Made by a program: the position numbers and the translations under genes. From NCBI GenBank assembly GCA_020726505.1, contig JAHLEZ010000022.1, positions 248,001 through 312,000 on the forward strand: DNA of 64,000 bases, written 5' to 3'. Shown piece by piece: positions 32,463 through 44,000 of the stretch; within the stretch, counting starts at the first letter, position 1, and the number at the start of each line of letters is the position of its first letter. This DNA comes from Leptodontidium sp. MPI-SDFR-AT-0119 (Eukaryota > Ascomycota > Leotiomycetes > Helotiales > Leptodontidiaceae). Under the pieces are notes generated by a model. It worked only from the letters and a program-made list of their open reading frames with translations, ran no database searches and was not told the origin of the DNA.

Positions 32463-32928
32463 AAAAAAATCGAAAAAGTAATAAAAAAATCACGTTGAAA
32501 TCAGGTGATCTGAGTGAGGAGGTGCAAGTGAAGAGCAAACAGGTGTTCTAAAGAAGAGAGGGTTTTTTTTAGGCGAAATCGATAAGATATATCCGAAGTT
32601 GTTAGCCGAACAACGTAATACGCTAAACCTAAAATATTTATTTTATATAAAAATTAATACTTTAATAAAACCTTTAATTTATTAATTGTAATAAATTATA
32701 ATAAGCTTTAGGTTTTTTATAAGAAAATTACATAAGAGAATTTAAAAGTTATACTTTAAATTCTAAAGCTATTTACTTTAAAGTCTTTTAATTTATAATC
32801 TTTTTAATAAAGAAATAATAAATTAAAAATAAAGTATTAAAGATTAAGCGAAAAGAAAAGTAAAAAAAAAAGTAAAAACAAAAGTAAAAGTAATTGTAAC
32901 TTAAAGGCTACTCGTACTTTTATTAATA

Positions 32929-33005
32929 TTTATATTCAAAATTAAACTAAAGATAAAGAAATATTTATAATAAATACTTAATATATTATTATTATATTAT
33001 ATAAC
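32929..33005 (-). other. tRNA-like relic, heavily mutated
   Basis: The minus strand is a more decayed copy of the tRNA-like sequence at 33741-33815, sharing CTTTATCTTTAGTT and the same flanks. Most differences are C-to-T/G-to-A. Confidence 0.3.
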
Positions 33006-33255
33006 TCGTAAAATAAAATATTATTTTCTTACTTAATTATAAGTATACTAAAATTATTTTTAAATTTTATAAATTTAAAATATAAAAATAAATTTTTAAA
33101 ATTAATTAATAATATTATATAAGTCTCTTATATATAATTTTATAGCTTATAATACGATTTATATTTTAATTGAAAAAACAATTAATATATATTTATTCTT
33201 AAGAATTTTTTAATAGTTATATATAACTAAATAAGAATATTTATTTAATAATTTA

Positions 33256-33336
33256 GCTTATATAGTGTAATAGTAGCACCTTAAAGCGAATGTCATTTGT
33301 TCTTCGACTGTGCTAGTTCGATTCTAGTTATAAGTA
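33256..33336 (+). other. tRNA-like sequence with A- and B-box and poly-T terminator
   Basis: GCTTATA pairs with TATAAGT as a 7-bp acceptor stem. GTGT/GCAC form a 4-bp D-stem around AATAGTA. GCTAG-TTCGATT-CTAGT forms a T-arm with B-box AGTTCGATTCT. A run of T's starts 2 nt after the discriminator, as for RNA polymerase III termination. The central 31 nt do not fold into a normal anticodon arm, so this is a degenerate tRNA, an intron-containing tRNA or a tRNA-derived SINE head. No amino-acid identity is assigned. Confidence 0.4.
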
Positions 33337-33740
33337 ATTTTTTTTATTAACTTAAACGAGGTTTTTAAAATATTAATTTTTTAATTTTTTAATTTTTAAT
33401 TTTTTTAATATCTTTATACTTTTAAACAAACTTAATATTATAAGTTATTACATTATATTATAATATAAGGTTAATTATAAGATATTAATATAAAAGAAAA
33501 GAGGTTCTTATTAATTCTTTAGTAAGTAAAACCTTATAATAATTTAACTTTTTTATTTAATTAATAACTTTATATTAGGTTTTTAAATACACTTATTAAT
33601 ATTCGAATTCAAAAGGTAATTAAACGACGGTAAAACTTCGGGAGGAAAAAAAAGGTAAAAATCCCAACACTTTTTATTAACTCTTTTAATAAGACTTTTT
33701 ATTAATCCTTTTAATAAGCAATGAAGTTATTTTTACTAAG

Positions 33741-33815
33741 AGTTATATTTGGAATTGAACTAAAGATAAAGAAGTACTAAAAACACTTAATGTGTTACTA
33801 CTACACTATATAACT
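33741..33815 (-). other. tRNA-like sequence, minus strand
   Basis: The minus strand reads AGTTATA...TATAACT (7-bp acceptor), GTGT/ACAC D-stem, and TTTAG-TTCAATT-CCAAA T-arm with one mismatch explained by G-to-A. A possible anticodon arm AAGTG/TACTT with loop TTTTTAG would read anticodon TTT. Extra bases between the arms make it non-canonical, and no T-run follows. Confidence 0.3.
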
Positions 33816-35465
33816 TATAAGATAAATTTTATTTTCTTATTTAAATATATAAATACTTTAATATTTTAAATTTTATTTAAATTTACCTTTTAATTTTATT
33901 AATAGGTTTATATTTATTTCTTAAACGCACTTATAATTGTAAGTTAAAATTAGATTGTAATTAAAAAAAAATAAGTAAAAGAAATAATTATTAATAATAT
34001 TATAATAATAATTATAATTAAAAGCTCTTAATAGCTTTTATAAGTTTAAGTAAAATAGAAAAGTTGCCCTATTATAAGTATTTACTTACTAAAACACTTA
34101 TTACGGTTTTACTTAATTATAAGATATTTATTAACTTTTTATTATATAATCTGATTTTTATAATTCTTTAATAAACCTACTTGTCTTAATAGCCTTTATA
34201 AGTGCACCTAATAAACTTATATAAAAATATTAATAAAATAAAGAATTTAATTACTACAAGCCTTTACTTTTTAAGATAAGAACTCCAACTTTACTTAACC
34301 CTAAAACATTTTTTAACTTTTTATTATACAATCCGATTTTTATAATTTTTTTATAAACCTACTCGTTTTAATAACCTTTATAAGTGTACCTAAGAAACGT
34401 ATTTAAAATTATTAACTTAATTAAAATCGAGCGCAGGTCCTTGTTTTTAACGCCAAGGCGCTTGCGGCAACCCCCTGTTTTCGATGCCAAGCCTTTGCAG
34501 CGACCCTGCTCCACGGCAAAATCTCACGGCTTATAATATTAGGTTCGAAAGTGAGTAAAATAATTAACTTTTTAATTAAGCCATTTTTTACTAATTTAAG
34601 TTAGTATAACTTTTTATTAATAGATTTAAATAAACTTACTTATAACCTAGAACTAAACATTAGATAGTAATAGTATAGTAGTCTTTAAGTTTTTCCGGAT
34701 TTAGTTTAGCTTTATCAAGAGTCTTTAATAAGTATTTAAACTTAAAAAGAGGTGGTTATAAATTAAGAGGATCTAATTCGAATTCGGCCGAGTTTTACTT
34801 AATATTTAACGCAATAGAAGTTAGTTGCGACATAATAAAGTATACTAAAGATATACAAATATACTTTTAAAAGTATTTATAAGAGTATGAGTTGCTATTA
34901 ATTTATTAAAGTATTTATTAGATAATAAAAAGTCGATTTTAAAGAGAGATTTAATTGTTTTTATAATAAATAAACCTTTTCTAAAGAATTCTAAGACTAT
35001 CGAAGTATTAATTATTAATCTTTATACTCGAAAGTACTAGAATTATATTTTCGTTACTTATTAATATTCTATTTGTAAGACTTATTAATTAATATTAAAT
35101 TAGAAATATAGCGTTGATTCTAAGAGGTTCCTTATCGCTGCCTTACTTAATAAGTAAGATAACAGGATTTATACTAGAATAGAATAGATTATAGCCAAAA
35201 CAGGTATAGATCTTATAAACCTTAACTTTAATTAAGCTAAACTACTCAAAGTCGTATTAGTTAGTATATTATTTAAATATATTTAAATATATTTAAATCA
35301 ATTCAAATTTTAATTAATTAGAATTAATTAGAATTAATTAATAAATAAAATCATTGAATTGAATTAAATAATAGCTATTATTCAATTCAATTCAACTCAT
35401 TTGACACACTGTCTAGAATAATCGAAAGATAATTCTTAGAGTACAATAGCAACAATTCCCGTCAG

Positions 35466-35807
35466 TCAGGCTGTGAATGCTGTCTCGCCAGGAGCTAGCG
35501 TCTTTTTGAGCACCGTGGATCCTGAAGTCAGCGCCTCAAATAAAACTTCAGTGTCGACATCCAAGTCTTTAAAGACATCACAAGAACAGATATTTGCCGT
35601 GGAGTACTGAACGATCACAAAACCTTTGCTAGTGAAATTTTCGAAGAAGTGGAAGCCTTCTTTAGGTTCCGTGAAGCGATTCGACTGGGGCAACGCGATG
35701 ATGGGAGACGATGAAGATGGCTCTGAAGTGCTGAAAGAATTAGATTCACGAGATATCGAAAAGGGCTCAGATACACTAACCACGGAAGGAGTTGGATACG
35801 ACTTCAT
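35466..35807 (-). CDS. Hypothetical protein or fragment, 113 aa
   Basis: Not recognised. The frame starts MKSYPTPSVVSVSEPFSISR, is Ser-rich over the first 40 residues, then has a more structured half (FHFFENFTSKGFVIVQYS, CSCDVFKDLDVDTEVLFEAL, STVLKKTLAPGETAFTA). No signal peptide. It sits exactly at the border of the AT-rich block, so it may be the surviving part of a larger gene. Codon composition is ordinary. It lies 69 bp downstream of the F-box-like gene on the same strand, so an exon relation to that gene cannot be excluded. Confidence 0.35.
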   Translation of the reverse strand: MKSYPTPSVVSVSEPFSISRESNSFSTSEPSSSSPIIALPQSNRFTEPKEGFHFFENFTSKGFVIVQYSTANICSCDVFKDLDVDTEVLFEALTSGSTVLKKTLAPGETAFTA

Positions 35808-35875
35808 TGTAGCTACTTCTTGATCTTCCTCTGGAAGTCAAATTCATCAAATTGAAAACAGTTTCTGCAAATAGC

Positions 35876-37516
35876 TCAAATCCAAGCGTAGACTCTATAC
35901 ACTTTGCCTCGCTTCCAAGCATCATATTCTTCACCCATGACTAAGCTCTCCAACTTCCGCTCCACCACCTCTCGCCCATCCAGCGCCTGGCCATCTCCAG
36001 TAACACTCGTTTCCCAATTCAAATGCACAAAGAAATTTTTCAAACGGCCCTTGAGTATAGCTATAGGGAGCAGAAAATTACTGTATGCATTCAGCATGTT
36101 GACTTCATACTCACGCTTATTCAGAGTAGCATCGAAGATTGAAAGGTGCCCCTCTTCCTCATTCCGTGTGTAGATCATATCCTCTAAACGGATTTCCAAG
36201 GTCATTATACTCAGATTGGCGTATTCCGACAACAGCTCTATGACATCGATCCAGTGCCCCCATCCCGGGCCACCAATCCGGAACGACGCCCAGTCCGCTG
36301 GCTCGAATTCAAATCGGAGGGTTTTGATGAATCGGATCGCGGATGTAGGAATGCGAGACATGCCAGGTCCGATACCAATCCAGTTGAACTCATTGCTGGA
36401 CATGGCGATTAGAAATTCATTACACCCCCAGAAGATCTCGGTTGCGGCCTCGAGAAATTTGCGGCTAACGAGGAAGAGTGCAGATGGGAAGCCGAGTCTC
36501 CGGTAGTGGTTGCAGCGGAATGTGAATGCGGAGTGTCCACTGTAGCAGAAACATTTCAGGGATTTCTTAGTATCACCAGACTTGATGTGTTCATCGGCTG
36601 CCCCACTCGTAGGACACGAACTCGGGTATAGCAGCCGGTTGACGTTGCAAGTAATTTCACCATGCGCAACCAAGTCTGTATATTTGAGGATCTTGAGCTG
36701 AATCTCTTTCGGTAGATCAAGAAATCTAAACGGTGGCTCGGAATTTGAAGGTCGAACAGTAAGACGCAAAACGGTTGTTTCTGCTAGGGCTTGAAGGTCC
36801 TCATGGTAATCCCGACCTAGCCGTAAAGCGAAGTCTCGTAATGTTGGCAAGAGTAATAAGGGAAGCGTGATCATCTGGGCCGTGTGTGGATTACGGCAAT
36901 CGCATATGATGTAAAGTTTCAGTTGTTTTGGAACAATATATCGCGAAAGATCTGCACATATTTGCTGCCACTGAGAGACAAGCTCTTGACCGCGTGTCGA
37001 TGTGTGATCTAACGGCTCATCGTGAGCCTCAGGGTAGCTGCAACGTATGTAGCCATTTCCACATGGACGTTCCCGATGGCCACAGCAGAAATCGGCACAA
37101 GATTCGAGGTTCAGACAGATGACCAAAAACTTAATTTTTGCAAGCGTCAACTTGGTGAATCGCTCTAGTATCCGTAGACTTCGTGGCTTCCAGCGGCTAA
37201 TGGCTAAGCGATTTTCGCCGTATAGGATGTGCGTGGTTTCTTCGTGGATTTTGCGACATACAGCAAAAAGACCCAATGGTATGCTCTCGTATTGACAGTC
37301 CCGGTAAGGATGGGAGAATGGCTCCTTGTATTTCGAGTTGTCACGTGTCGCCCAGAGATTCATGAGAATGGTCGCCCCTGATAGGAGACCTGCTTCTCGA
37401 TATATTTGGCGACGAATGGAATATGGGATCTCCAAGAAAAGACATCTTGTATTACTTGATGCTTTCTTCTTTCTTGAGACAACGGGGAAAAAGAGGGTGA
37501 TTCTTTGCTGGCTCAT
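35876..37516 (-). CDS. F-box-like fungal protein, 546 aa
   Basis: Intact single-exon gene. Two F-box-like segments are visible: CLFLEIPYSIRRQIYREAGL near residue 27 and FRFLDLPKEIQLKILKYTDL near residue 270. Each is followed by the pattern of fungal F-box/DUF7730-type proteins (LFAVCRKIHEETTHILYGEN; LFLVSRKFLEAATEIFWGCN). A Cys/His stretch (CADFCCGHRERPCGNGYIRC) lies near residue 155. This suggests a tandem duplication of an F-box-plus-scaffold unit. Canonical F-box proteins are substrate adaptors of SCF ubiquitin ligases, but for this fungal family the role is not established. No signal peptide or membrane segment. The next gene starts 1.1 kb away on the other strand. Confidence 0.75.
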   Translation of the reverse strand: MSQQRITLFFPVVSRKKKASSNTRCLFLEIPYSIRRQIYREAGLLSGATILMNLWATRDNSKYKEPFSHPYRDCQYESIPLGLFAVCRKIHEETTHILYGENRLAISRWKPRSLRILERFTKLTLAKIKFLVICLNLESCADFCCGHRERPCGNGYIRCSYPEAHDEPLDHTSTRGQELVSQWQQICADLSRYIVPKQLKLYIICDCRNPHTAQMITLPLLLLPTLRDFALRLGRDYHEDLQALAETTVLRLTVRPSNSEPPFRFLDLPKEIQLKILKYTDLVAHGEITCNVNRLLYPSSCPTSGAADEHIKSGDTKKSLKCFCYSGHSAFTFRCNHYRRLGFPSALFLVSRKFLEAATEIFWGCNEFLIAMSSNEFNWIGIGPGMSRIPTSAIRFIKTLRFEFEPADWASFRIGGPGWGHWIDVIELLSEYANLSIMTLEIRLEDMIYTRNEEEGHLSIFDATLNKREYEVNMLNAYSNFLLPIAILKGRLKNFFVHLNWETSVTGDGQALDGREVVERKLESLVMGEEYDAWKRGKVYRVYAWI

Positions 37517-38640
37517 TGTTCAACGATATGTTTGGAGGCGAGGACCTGAGGTGATGTAAAATTGTATCGCTGAATTTAGAGTTGTATCAGAAATCCTACT
37601 GAGACGCGAAAGGATGAAAAAGCGGTGGCTGGGGAATTTAGGATGGCTTGCTGCAGGGGCAAGCCCCAAGATACTTCGTATCAAGGGCAATAATCTGACA
37701 TTTTACGTCTGTGCTAAATGACCCAGATTTTACTAATTACAGATGGAAAAGGACAAATCGGATTGGCTCATTGGTTGATATCCCTTGTAAAGTGGAATCT
37801 TTTAGTATTACGCACAGATGCCAAGTGTTGGAATATTCGGGCATGTACCAAAGTATTTTTGGGCAGCTGAGTGAATGTCTTAACTCGCTTAGGACAAGTG
37901 TTCTGCATTCACATGCAGAATGAACCAATAGGGTTTATTCTCTCTAAGGCTAAATCTTGAATGGTGACGCAAGCATTGCGGACCCTCCAACAATCCAACT
38001 CTGCCAATGAAAGTGAGCTCTCGGGGCTTTGACCTGGATTTGGAACTTTACCTTGTCTCTTCGCCCCGTTTGGGATCAATAACTTACGGGCCGTAAATCC
38101 CAATTGGTTACACGCTTAATGGCTATGAATTCATCCCATCGCAAGATTTATCCTTATTTAAAGTTTCTTGGCCGATGAGCCTCAGAGCCACGCACTCCGT
38201 ATGAGATTGGTCATCCTTACGATCGAAGGAATTTTGGGAATGCAATTCTAAATAGATGCTGCTATGTATTCTCGCGGCCACAGAAGAGGCAACTGAAAAA
38301 TAGGAAGCTTGTCTTGGTGCCTTAAAGACTTTGAGGCAAAAGTAAGCTTCACGTCAATTCCTCCGCCTCAATCTTCCCCCTTCCTTCGCAATCGAAAATA
38401 GAACCTATTCACATCCTCTAAGAAATGAAATCCATCACCTTCCACGCCGCCTTTCAAGAGTAATATATAATGTACAAGTGAAATACAATGCAGTCCAAAG
38501 ACAGACATTATTTTCATTCAGCGATCCCCCTTCAATTCATCAATACCCTGCTTTCGCGTGCCTTTTTCATTTCGTATTTCTTCTAGTAGAAACTTCCCAT
38601 TCTCAGCCAAACATCGAAGACAAAACCGAATACAATTCCG
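37517..38640. other. Intergenic, divergent promoter region
   Basis: Separates the minus-strand F-box-like gene from the plus-strand secreted protein gene. Only short poor frames occur. CT-rich stretches just before 38641 are typical of fungal promoters/5' UTRs. Confidence 0.4.
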
Positions 38641-39129
38641 ATGTATTCCCACCGTATTGTGCAGTTGCTTGCTGCACTTTTCCTTCTCTTACAGCTTGGA
38701 TCAGGTGCTGCAATCTCCCGAAGAGAGCCAACCACTCCATCAAATCCATCGACCGGAACCAAGCGACCAGGAACGAGCAGTGGGGGCGAGAATCCCGAAG
38801 ACAACAAGAAGTTGACAGCTGGTGGCGGGGGTACGTTTGAATGGAAGGCGAAAGGCATGGTGGTATCTTTGACTTTTGCACCAGACATTGGATTTGGCCT
38901 TGGGACAATTCCTGGGGACGCGCTGACCGAGTCGCGCGCGCCTGTTCTTTTCAAAGTGCTTGGGAAGGAGAGAATGCATGCTGAAGACCGATCTTACGAA
39001 GAGATCGAAAAAGAAGCAAAGTTCCCTGCCACGACTACCCAGTATCCTCAAGGAACGATTAATGTAAGTTTCGGGTACTCACCTACTGATTATGTTCAGG
39101 AGCAGACTGGGAATAAGAAATGGAGCTAA
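38641..39129 (+). CDS. Small secreted protein, 162 aa
   Basis: The N-terminus MYSHRIVQLLAALFLLLQLG is a clear signal peptide, with probable cleavage near SGA/AIS (residues 22-24), followed by RR at 27-28, a possible Kex2 site. The mature part starts with a Thr/Pro/Ser/Gly-rich low-complexity stretch (TTPSNPSTGTKRPGTSSGG) and then a compact region (FEWKAKGMVVSLTFAPDIGF ... INVSFGYSPTDYVQEQTGN). It has no cysteine, unlike most apoplastic effectors. No homology recognised. Small size and secretion make it an effector-like candidate, but that is inference. Confidence 0.6.
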   Translation: MYSHRIVQLLAALFLLLQLGSGAAISRREPTTPSNPSTGTKRPGTSSGGENPEDNKKLTAGGGGTFEWKAKGMVVSLTFAPDIGFGLGTIPGDALTESRAPVLFKVLGKERMHAEDRSYEEIEKEAKFPATTTQYPQGTINVSFGYSPTDYVQEQTGNKKWS

Positions 39130-39575
39130 AGGAGGGGGTTCGGCCTCACGTTATTGACATGTGCACAAATTTGAATACTGAGAGTTCGTCAAGCACAAAG
39201 CGTACAAAGACATGTGTGGAGGTTGCACAACGGTTGCGTGTCACCTCATAAGGGAAGGAGCTTAAAGGGGGAGGTAGGAGTTGGAGTTAGGGTGTTTCGG
39301 CGCAATTTGACATTCATCGAGAGGGTTTGTTTATTAAATTATATTTTACAACGGAGTTGGATTTTTTTAAGTATACATAACACTTCGTCCACGACCCATT
39401 ATTACCAAAGTGACAACACTCAGAATGAAATGTGGTACTATAATACCAATACCAAATCTTCAGAATTCCACAGACCGTTTATCTAAGAAGATTCAACTGA
39501 TTTGAAGAAGTTTTAGACCAAGCCAAATAGCAAAATGTAATGAAGATCACATTGTCCTCAGCGTATTTGAGAAAT
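39130..39575. other. Intergenic, nothing seen
   Basis: 3' region of the secreted-protein gene; no frame of note or repeat. Confidence 0.35.
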
Positions 39576-40410
39576 TCACTTCGAAAGATATTGAACTACT
39601 CGATTCGAACAAGAACGCTTCTTAATTCCACAGTCACCGGTGCCACCACTCCTACCTGTCTCTTGAACACTGCCGAGGGGCTGACTTAGGCCGCAACTAA
39701 GAAGTTGAAGGGTTTGTTTAGCCATCAACGGCTCACGACAGAATACCAATACAAAACATGGCAATTCTTTCAAGATTCTTAGCAGTTCTTTCCACTCCGA
39801 ATAATGCTCGGAGTCTTCTGAGACATGCACATCATCGAATATAATCAAAGGCCATGTCTCTTTTTGTTTTAGGTCGCCGATACTAGTCAGAAGGGACTCA
39901 AGGCGAATCAAAACATTCTCATATGTTTGAGGGACGCTTGAAATACGCCTACGTATCCTGAGCTTGTCGAATGAACGACTTAAATATGCCACTTGCTTAT
40001 GACTTTCTCCACTACTCCCATGGACTGGAGTATGAAGCTTTGTAATCAACTCCTGACAAGCTTGAATGGGATGTTTGTTTGTAGAGTTTTCGACATTCAG
40101 CAAAAAGTGCTTTGGTGTGAAGCCTGTGCAGCCCCACCATTGGCACAGATAACGAGCGAGATGAGTTTTCCCCCAACCACTCTGGTTTTGGTCTCTTGGG
40201 ACACCAGTTCTGAGAAGCTTTCGTGGATTGCTCTCGGCATACGTGGTGCGTATAAAACCTCCTCCAGAGGGTCGTATTCGAATCTGGTCAGGTCAGGTAG
40301 TGCCTCCTATGGGAAGGGCAATCCTCATGGTGACATACCTAAGTGTGTCGTCCACGAAATTTTTCAGTCCAGGGTGTTCTTCTAGCCTCACCAAAAGTTA
40401 GGCGTCGAAG
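39576..40410 (-). pseudogene. Frameshifted STAND-type NTPase (NACHT/NB-ARC-like) fragment
   Basis: The minus strand reads, in adjacent frames, EEHPGLKNFVDDTLRYVTMR, then PDLTRFEYDPLEEVLYAPRM and AIHESFSELVSQETKTRVVG. After a slip of frame in the G-run of the P-loop (about 40165-40176) come GWGKTHLARYLCQWWGC, FLLNVENSTNKHPIQACQEL, the Walker B-like PLIIFDDVH and a sensor-like CFVLVFCRE. This order fits a STAND ATPase. At least one more frame change is needed near 40300, and there is no effector or repeat domain, so it is a broken remnant. STAND proteins often act with HET domains in fungal incompatibility; HET genes start 0.6 kb away. I could not assign the exact subfamily. Confidence 0.5.
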
Positions 40411-41057
40411 CTGGGAATCTCTTCTCATCATTCATTGCTCGCGCTGGTCTGAGCTTCGTTGTTTTGTTGCTTTACTGATGCGGGAACTCGTCGATTTATC
40501 CAACAGATGCAGTCTCTGCGGCAACCTGGCGGCTTATGAAGCCCTGAATGCAATGGTACTTAGGGGCGTATTGGTTTTCGCTAAACTATTCCTTTTTCAT
40601 CCCGTCAGCCATCAGCTCCCGGCCAAGACGACAAGCGACTGTTACACAAGACTCATTTACAGGCAATGATCTGCAAGACCCTGGATCTGGATGAGGTCCA
40701 GAGCCTCAATATTTTTATTGTGTGGCGTCGTCTGGGGAAAGACTGTTCCATAAATAGCGCACTTGATTGGAGGGGAATGTTCAGAGCCGCTTCTGTGCCT
40801 GAGAAGAGCCACTCTCAGAGGCTCGTGTTAGGGCAAGGCCCTGCAGTGGGCGAAAAAAGATGATGAAGTCGCGCTGGCTGAGGCCCAGGCAGCACGGGAT
40901 AGATGTGGCGTGTGGCGCACCTGCTGCAATTTGTTCAACAGTGTGGTTGGGACTCAACAGCATATAGGGTATCTTAGTCTAGGCTTCCATCGCACTTTCC
41001 TATTTTCATAGTTACAGACCACCTACTTCTCTACTGTCCCAGCATCTAACCATTGCA
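40411..41057. other. Intergenic, no gene assigned
   Basis: Short frames only. It may hold more of the decayed STAND gene upstream of its recognisable part, but no motif was found. Confidence 0.3.
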
Positions 41058-44000
41058 ATGTACGTTATCCAAATCGTCATTGCAACTCTTGCATTTGCGG
41101 TAGCTGGGCCGGTTCCCGAGCCTGAAGCTGCCCCTCATGAGCTTGCAAAGCCATTCATAAACCATGTGTTCCCTTTCCCTCGAAATCCTACCTCCGCTTT
41201 CAGTCTCTTTCGCAGACAAGGAGACTGTCCAATCCTGACTCTAGTTTGTCCTTCTGGAATCTGCTGTTCATATGATACGCCATGCTGTGGGCATACCTGT
41301 TGTGATTCAAATTCCGTATGCGCTGGCACCGACAGCAGCGGTTCGCCATGTTGTGTAGCAATCGGAGCTTCGTCGAATACTTGTGGCAGTTCAAATAGCA
41401 ATGTAAGTCAAGCGCGCTCTAAGGCATCTCACATACTAAGCGAGACACAGCCATGCGCCAACTATCCAGGAACCCTACCATGTTCAAACATTGACGCCTG
41501 TTGTCCACCAAACAATATTTGCTACTACGACAGCAACAATTATCCACGATGTTCTCCACAAGGCAGCGATAATCCGCCAGCATCCAGCAGTTACATACCT
41601 ATTCCTTCTTTCAGCGCCACTTCTCCAATTCCAGTTGCTCCAGTCAGCAGCTATTCCACCACCAGCTCCTCATTCTCTCAAATTTCTCCTACCCCTACCC
41701 CTTATTTCTCCACTGGTGGCTCAGGTTCGGGCGCAGGACACACATCCAGCGATAATAGCAAGAGCCACTTCTGGACAGCGGCTGCTATCGGAGGCATTGC
41801 AGGCGGTAGTGGGGCTTTCCTAGTGCTGGTGGGATTGATCATATGGTTCTGTGTCAAGAAACCTCCGCCAGAAGAATCCACTAGTGGGTATTCAGAAAGT
41901 GAAGGAAAGCCTGGAAACCTCAGTGGGGGCAAATCACAACGGCAGTCTGAGTCTATATCAAAACAGCCTCGACAGCCGACTCCCCCCCTGATTTCTTCAG
42001 TTGTTCCTCCACTCGAAGAACATTCTAAGACACACAATAGAGAACATGACCAACAAGGAGTCTCTGAGCCTATTGAAGAAGACCTACCAAGAGATGAGGG
42101 AGGCTACGATAGTGCGAATCTAGCTGCCGATGATTTGGCTCGACTGGCCGGGACCGACATCTACGATCCTGTAATGATACAACCCACGGGACCGCCTTCC
42201 AAAGAAGAGATAGATCAACGACGAGCAAAGCAAGCCGAGGTCAACCAAGCCAACGCAGATCTCTATCAACCAAACATCGCTCTTGAGAAGGATAGAGGCA
42301 ATATCCGAATTCTCATCATCGAGCCCAGCGAGGACAGAAACGCGCCTCTTATTTGTAGATTGGGCAGAATCTTCCTCCATGGAGGGGGTTACGAGGCTCT
42401 ATCGTACAAATGGGGTCTTCCATTCTACCGGAGCGAAATAATGATCAATGGTTTTGCGTTTTCGGTGACCACGGAATTAGAATCAGCCCTGCGACATCTT
42501 CGATATTCAGACCCAGAATACGAAAGGTGGATATGGATTGACGCCATTTGTATAAATCAAATCGACGAAAACGAGAAGCGATGGCAACTGGAACTCATGC
42601 GAGATGTGTATCACAATGCTAAGCGGACCTTGATCTGGCTTGGTAAAGGTACTCAAAAGAGTAACAAGGCCATTGATTTCTTCAACAAGCGCGGACGATG
42701 TCATGCGACGATCGCATCTCTGTTGAAAGATTACGAATCTAACGAGCCCAACAAGGAGTCATGGCGTTGCCTTCAAGACATTCTTGAGAGAGAATGGTGG
42801 AGCAGATTATGGATTGTGCAGGAAGTTATTGTCTCTCGGGATGCTCTAATTTTATGCGGGGACAGATCCATCGCATTTCCAGTTATTCCAAAAATGCTCG
42901 GTATTGCTATAAAGAACAACCTGGACATTTTCTCCTACTCAACTTTCATCTCCCAATACCGCCGCAATATCAACCTACTTCAACACTACCGGCTTCGCTG
43001 GCAGGAAGGACAATCGTTATCATTCGAATGGTGGGTTCGGCTCTTCGGTTTCAAGCACGGGTGCGAGAATCCAAAAGACAAGATCACATCGCTTCTTGCG
43101 CTTTCCGGAGACGAGAGGGACCCTGCAGAGGACGGGGAAATTGCTGAACTATTTCGCTTGAATCAAAATGCTTCCGATTGCGAGTGGTACACGACAGCTG
43201 CGACCCACATCATATCATGGAGATCACAGCAAAGTACGAACAAGGACATCGACTTCATCTGCCTTGGTCGTGGCGCTCGACGGAACCAAAATTTTGTTGG
43301 CAACGGACCTAACCTTCCTAGCTGGGTGCCAGATCTTACTCTTGCACCATGGGAATCGTACCCCACACTGACACGGAAGTCATGGTTGTCGAAGCTCCCA
43401 CGGGAGGATCGAGGAAAGGAAGACAATTTCCATGCTTCTAATCCTCGCGAGTTACAAACTCAGCCAATTGGAATCATCGAGTTTTTTGGGATGCCCGCCA
43501 CGATGATCGGGATCAAGGATGAAGGAGTGAGCAGCGAGGTCAAGTTTTCTAAGACGACGAGAGGGTTGAAGTTGACTGGTGTCATTGTAGATAAGGTTGA
43601 AGTTCTCGGACAAGAATACGACCTCAACCTCACACCCGAAAACCTCGAGCAAGGCACTCTAACTCATTCTCAACTTGACCATCACCGCAAAATTCTCACC
43701 GAAATGAGGCAACTTATCAAGAAAGCGAAGGAAACACACGGCGAGAAATACATCCGTGGAAATTGTACCTACGACAGGGCCATGAGCAGAACGTTGGTTT
43801 GCGACCGAAATGCCAAAAATGAGCGTTTGACAGACGATGAAGTTGGATTTAAGGATTTTGAGTCAGGCGGCAATGACAGCTTATCAGCAGGCAAATTCGA
43901 TGACCACAGTATGGACCAACATTTCCAGCGAGTTCATCGTCGCTTCATGGTCTCAAAGCAAGGGCACATTGGACTGGTACCACCAGAGACCCAGGTGGGA

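Larger units (their letters stand above)
32463..35465. other. AT-rich, RIP-like non-coding block
   Basis: Three kb of highly AT-rich sequence with no credible frame. Parts are direct or inverted repeats of each other (for example around 32943-33045 and 33756-33850). A GC-richer island near 34430-34530 (GCCAAGGCGCTTGCGG, GCCAAGCCTTTGCAGC) is the only compositional exception. The block ends near 35280-35400 with short AATTAATTAG and TTCAATTCAA repeats. Confidence 0.6.

Noticed and set aside
34430..34530. GC-rich island considered as an RNA gene
   Set aside because: No stem structure or Pol III boxes that I could recognise; reported only as a compositional oddity.
35626..35823. 65-codon plus-strand frame opposite 35466-35807
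   Set aside because: Mirror of the minus-strand frame; the minus reading has the better protein-like composition.
40666..40963. Short frames on both strands upstream of the receptor-like HET gene
   Set aside because: No motif, no start context and contradictory strands.
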